Below, piece after piece: positions 5,163 through 7,115 of a stretch of DNA of 7,115 bases; position 1 is the stretch's first letter; each line of letters starts with the position of its first letter. The translations under genes and the position numbers were made by a program. The notes under the pieces are model-generated. The model did no database searches. It had not been told where the DNA came from and saw only the letters and a list, made by a program, of their open reading frames with translations. The stretch is from Piscirickettsiaceae bacterium (lineage in GTDB: Bacteria; Pseudomonadota; Gammaproteobacteria; Nitrosococcales; Methylophagaceae), in contig DAOUSV010000072.1 in assembly GCA_030627065.1 (NCBI GenBank), positions 1 through 7,115 on the forward strand, given 5' to 3'.

Positions 5163-6992
5163 TTACTTTTTCTTACGAGAAGCACTCTTACGTTCATGTT
5201 CAAGCAATAAACGTTTACGAACACGTAATGAGCTTGGTGTAACTTCTAACAACTCATCTTCACCAATAAACTCTAAAGCTTGCTCTAAGCTCATACGGAT
5301 AGGTGGTGTTAAGTTAATCGCTTCATCAGTACCTGAGGCACGTACGTTGGTTAATTGCTTACCTTTTAATGGGTTTACCACTAAATCGTTATCACGTGAG
5401 TGAATACCGATAACCATGCCCTCATATACAACGTCATTATGACCTATAAACATACGACCACGATCTTGTAAACTGAAGATTGAGAAAGCAACCGCTTTAC
5501 CTAGACCGTTAGCAATCATCACACCATTGCTACGTTCACCAAAGTTACCTTCTTTCACGGGTGCATAGTGATCAAATACACTAAAGATTAAGCCTGTGCC
5601 TTGAGTTGCAGTTAAGAACTCTGTGCGGAAGCCAATTAAGCCACGAGAAGGAATAATAAAGTCTAAACGTACACGACCTTTACCATCTGGTGCCATATCT
5701 TGTAATTGCGCGCCACGTTCGCCTAGTTTTTCCATGATTGAACCTTGATGCTCTGCTTCAACATCAGCAGTTACCGCTTCATAAGGTTCTTGTTTTACAC
5801 CATCAACTTCACGAATGATAACTTCAGGACGAGATACACCCATCTCAAAACCTTCACGACGCATATTTTCAATCAATACTGATAAATGTAATTCACCACG
5901 ACCTGATACTCGGAATTTATCTGGATCAGTTGGAATTTGTTCAACTTTTAATGCTACGTTATGAATTAATTCACGATCTAAACGTTCTTTAATTTGACGT
6001 GTTGTTACAAACTTACCTTCTTGACCCGCCAGTGGTGAATTATTCACTTGGAAAGTCATTGTTACAGTAGGTTCATCAACTGATAATGGCGGTAATGCTT
6101 CAACTTCTGATGGATCACATAATGTATCAGAAATATTAAGCTTATCTATTCCCGTAAAGGCGATAATATCACCGGCTTCGGCAGTTTCAACTTCTTCACG
6201 TTTCAAGCCCATAAAGCCCATAACAGTCAATACGCGAGCATTACGTTTATTACCTTCAGTATCGACAATAGTCACTGGTGTATTTGTTTTAACTTTACCG
6301 CGTTCAATACGACCAACACCGATAACACCAACATAGCTGTTGTAATCTAGTGAAGATACTTGCATCCGGAAAGGACCTTCCGTATCTGCATCTGGTGCTG
6401 ACACTTTATCCACAACCAATTGGAATAAAGGCTCCATATCACCCTCACGAACCGTATCTTCTAAACCAGCGAAACCGTTTAAGCCTGATGCATAAATAAC
6501 ATCAAAGTCTAACTGCTCATCGGTTGCATCAAGGTTAGCAAACAAATCAAATGTTTGATCTAATACCCATGATGGACGTGCACTAGGCTTATCAATTTTG
6601 TTAATAACAACGATTGGTTTCAAACCTAATGCTAATGCTTTTTGCGTTACAAAACGCGTTTGCGGCATTGGGCCTTCAGATGAATCAACTAATAGCAATA
6701 CTGAATCAACCATTGATAGAACACGTTCAACCTCACCACCAAAATCAGCATGGCCCGGTGTGTCTACAATATTGATATGGTAGTCATTCCATTTTACCGC
6801 TGTATTTTTAGATAGGATAGTGATGCCACGTTCTTTTTCAAGATCGTTTGAATCCATCACGCGCTCTTGTAATTCCTCATGGTCACTAAATGTGCCCGAT
6901 TGGCGTAACAATTCATCAACCAAGGTTGTTTTACCGTGATCGACGTGAGCAATAATTGCGATATTTCTTAATTTTCTAGTAGTAATAGTCAT
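5163..6992 (-). CDS. bipA: Ribosome-associated GTPase BipA/TypA
   Basis: This translational GTPase of 609 residues (607 in E. coli) binds the ribosome at the EF-G site and is linked to 50S assembly, cold growth and stress adaptation. All G motifs are present: G1 AHVDHGKT (15-22), G2 RGITI (55-59), G3 DTPGH (77-81), G4 NKID (131-134) and G5 near ASGLNG (168-173). The beta-barrel domain II, EF-G-like domains III and V (GRGELHLSVLIENMRREG, SRGLIGFRTEFL) and the BipA-specific C-terminal domain with a lysine/arginine-rich end (SASRKKK) follow in order, so the gene is intact. The ATG at 6992 gives the usual short lead-in (KLRNIAIIAHVDHG). No clear Shine-Dalgarno precedes it. It lies 53 bp after the stop of an upstream co-directional gene, so it has either its own promoter in that gap or shared transcription. 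Confidence 0.97.
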   Translation of the reverse strand: MTITTRKLRNIAIIAHVDHGKTTLVDELLRQSGTFSDHEELQERVMDSNDLEKERGITILSKNTAVKWNDYHINIVDTPGHADFGGEVERVLSMVDSVLLLVDSSEGPMPQTRFVTQKALALGLKPIVVINKIDKPSARPSWVLDQTFDLFANLDATDEQLDFDVIYASGLNGFAGLEDTVREGDMEPLFQLVVDKVSAPDADTEGPFRMQVSSLDYNSYVGVIGVGRIERGKVKTNTPVTIVDTEGNKRNARVLTVMGFMGLKREEVETAEAGDIIAFTGIDKLNISDTLCDPSEVEALPPLSVDEPTVTMTFQVNNSPLAGQEGKFVTTRQIKERLDRELIHNVALKVEQIPTDPDKFRVSGRGELHLSVLIENMRREGFEMGVSRPEVIIREVDGVKQEPYEAVTADVEAEHQGSIMEKLGERGAQLQDMAPDGKGRVRLDFIIPSRGLIGFRTEFLTATQGTGLIFSVFDHYAPVKEGNFGERSNGVMIANGLGKAVAFSIFSLQDRGRMFIGHNDVVYEGMVIGIHSRDNDLVVNPLKGKQLTNVRASGTDEAINLTPPIRMSLEQALEFIGEDELLEVTPSSLRVRKRLLLEHERKSASRKKK

Positions 6993-7045
6993 TAGTTATA
7001 AGTTCTGTATGTGAATGCTGTTCGCATATAAAAATGTAAAAGAGA
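6993..7045 (-). promoter_or_regulatory. bipA leader / upstream gap
   Basis: This 53-bp gap lies between the upstream gene's stop and the bipA ATG. On the minus strand it is AT-rich with a TTTACA that could serve as a -35, but no convincing -10 lies 16-18 bp beyond it. A TATAAC sits directly before the ATG, too close to act as a normal -10. No terminator hairpin is visible, so co-transcription from upstream is possible. Confidence 0.3.
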
Positions 7046-7115
7046 TTATTTCTTCAACTCATCAGTTAAATGAGGTGTAATTCTATTTAAAATTTGTTGC
7101 TGTATTCGCAGGTTA
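7046..7115 (-). CDS. C-terminal tail of an unidentified upstream gene (5' end outside window)
   Basis: Reading in from the right edge on the minus strand, an open frame of 22 codons ends in TAA at 7048-7046. Its residues (NLRIQQQILNRITPHLTDELKK) look like an amphipathic helix with a charged C-terminus, as real protein tails often do. It ends 53 bp before the bipA start on the same strand. The fragment is too short to identify the family. The absence of any terminator between it and bipA makes a shared transcript possible. Confidence 0.5.
   Translation of the reverse strand, partial: NLRIQQQILNRITPHLTDELKK

Noticed and set aside
6598..6783. 61-residue open frame on the plus strand
   Set aside because: It is fully antisense to the BipA GTPase domain and carries no motif of its own.

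Overview
This is an AT-rich bacterial chromosomal segment, most likely from a gammaproteobacterium that makes type IV pili. The evidence is a PilS/PilR two-component pair close to the pseudomonad pattern in length and domain layout, a PP0621-type small membrane protein in front of pilS, a proteobacterial BipA/TypA GTPase and a gammaproteobacteria-like tRNA-Asn. I cannot name a genus from the sequence alone. I see no insertion sequence, CRISPR array, integrase or abrupt change in base use, so the window looks like core chromosome.

Layout, left to right. Plus strand: the 3' end of a class I aspartate-type aminotransferase (1-425); a tRNA-Asn(GUU) with its own sigma70-type promoter and a strong intrinsic terminator (443-607); and a 175-residue single-domain GGDEF relative (701-1228) whose catalytic signature is destroyed but whose RxxD inhibitory-site motif is kept. 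A 94-bp convergent gap follows. From there everything is on the minus strand, listed in transcription order from the right edge: the last 22 codons of an unidentified gene (7046-7115), bipA/typA (5163-6992) with an intrinsic terminator (5105-5137), a small membrane-anchored CxxC...CxxxH protein (4879-5085), the pilus sensor kinase pilS (3263-4870), its sigma54-type response regulator pilR (1905-3263), and a 178-residue all-helical protein (1323-1859).

How the genes may work together. The small protein, pilS, pilR and the helical protein are co-directional with gaps of 8 bp, a 1-bp overlap and 45 bp, so they look like one operon. PilS is the membrane kinase/phosphatase that sets PilR phosphorylation, and PilR with RpoN normally drives the major pilin gene, which is not in this window.

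The most interesting point is the last gene of that operon. Its central helix carries a D-x-x-x-Q motif (residues 96-100) in a context resembling the catalytic helix of the CheY-P phosphatase CheZ, and the protein ends in an acidic-aromatic tail like the CheY-binding tail of CheZ. I propose, as inference only, that it is a CheZ-like phosphatase or response-regulator-binding protein acting on PilR or on a pilus chemosensory CheY. The convergent degenerate GGDEF protein could be a c-di-GMP receptor in the same surface-behaviour network, but that link rests on proximity alone.
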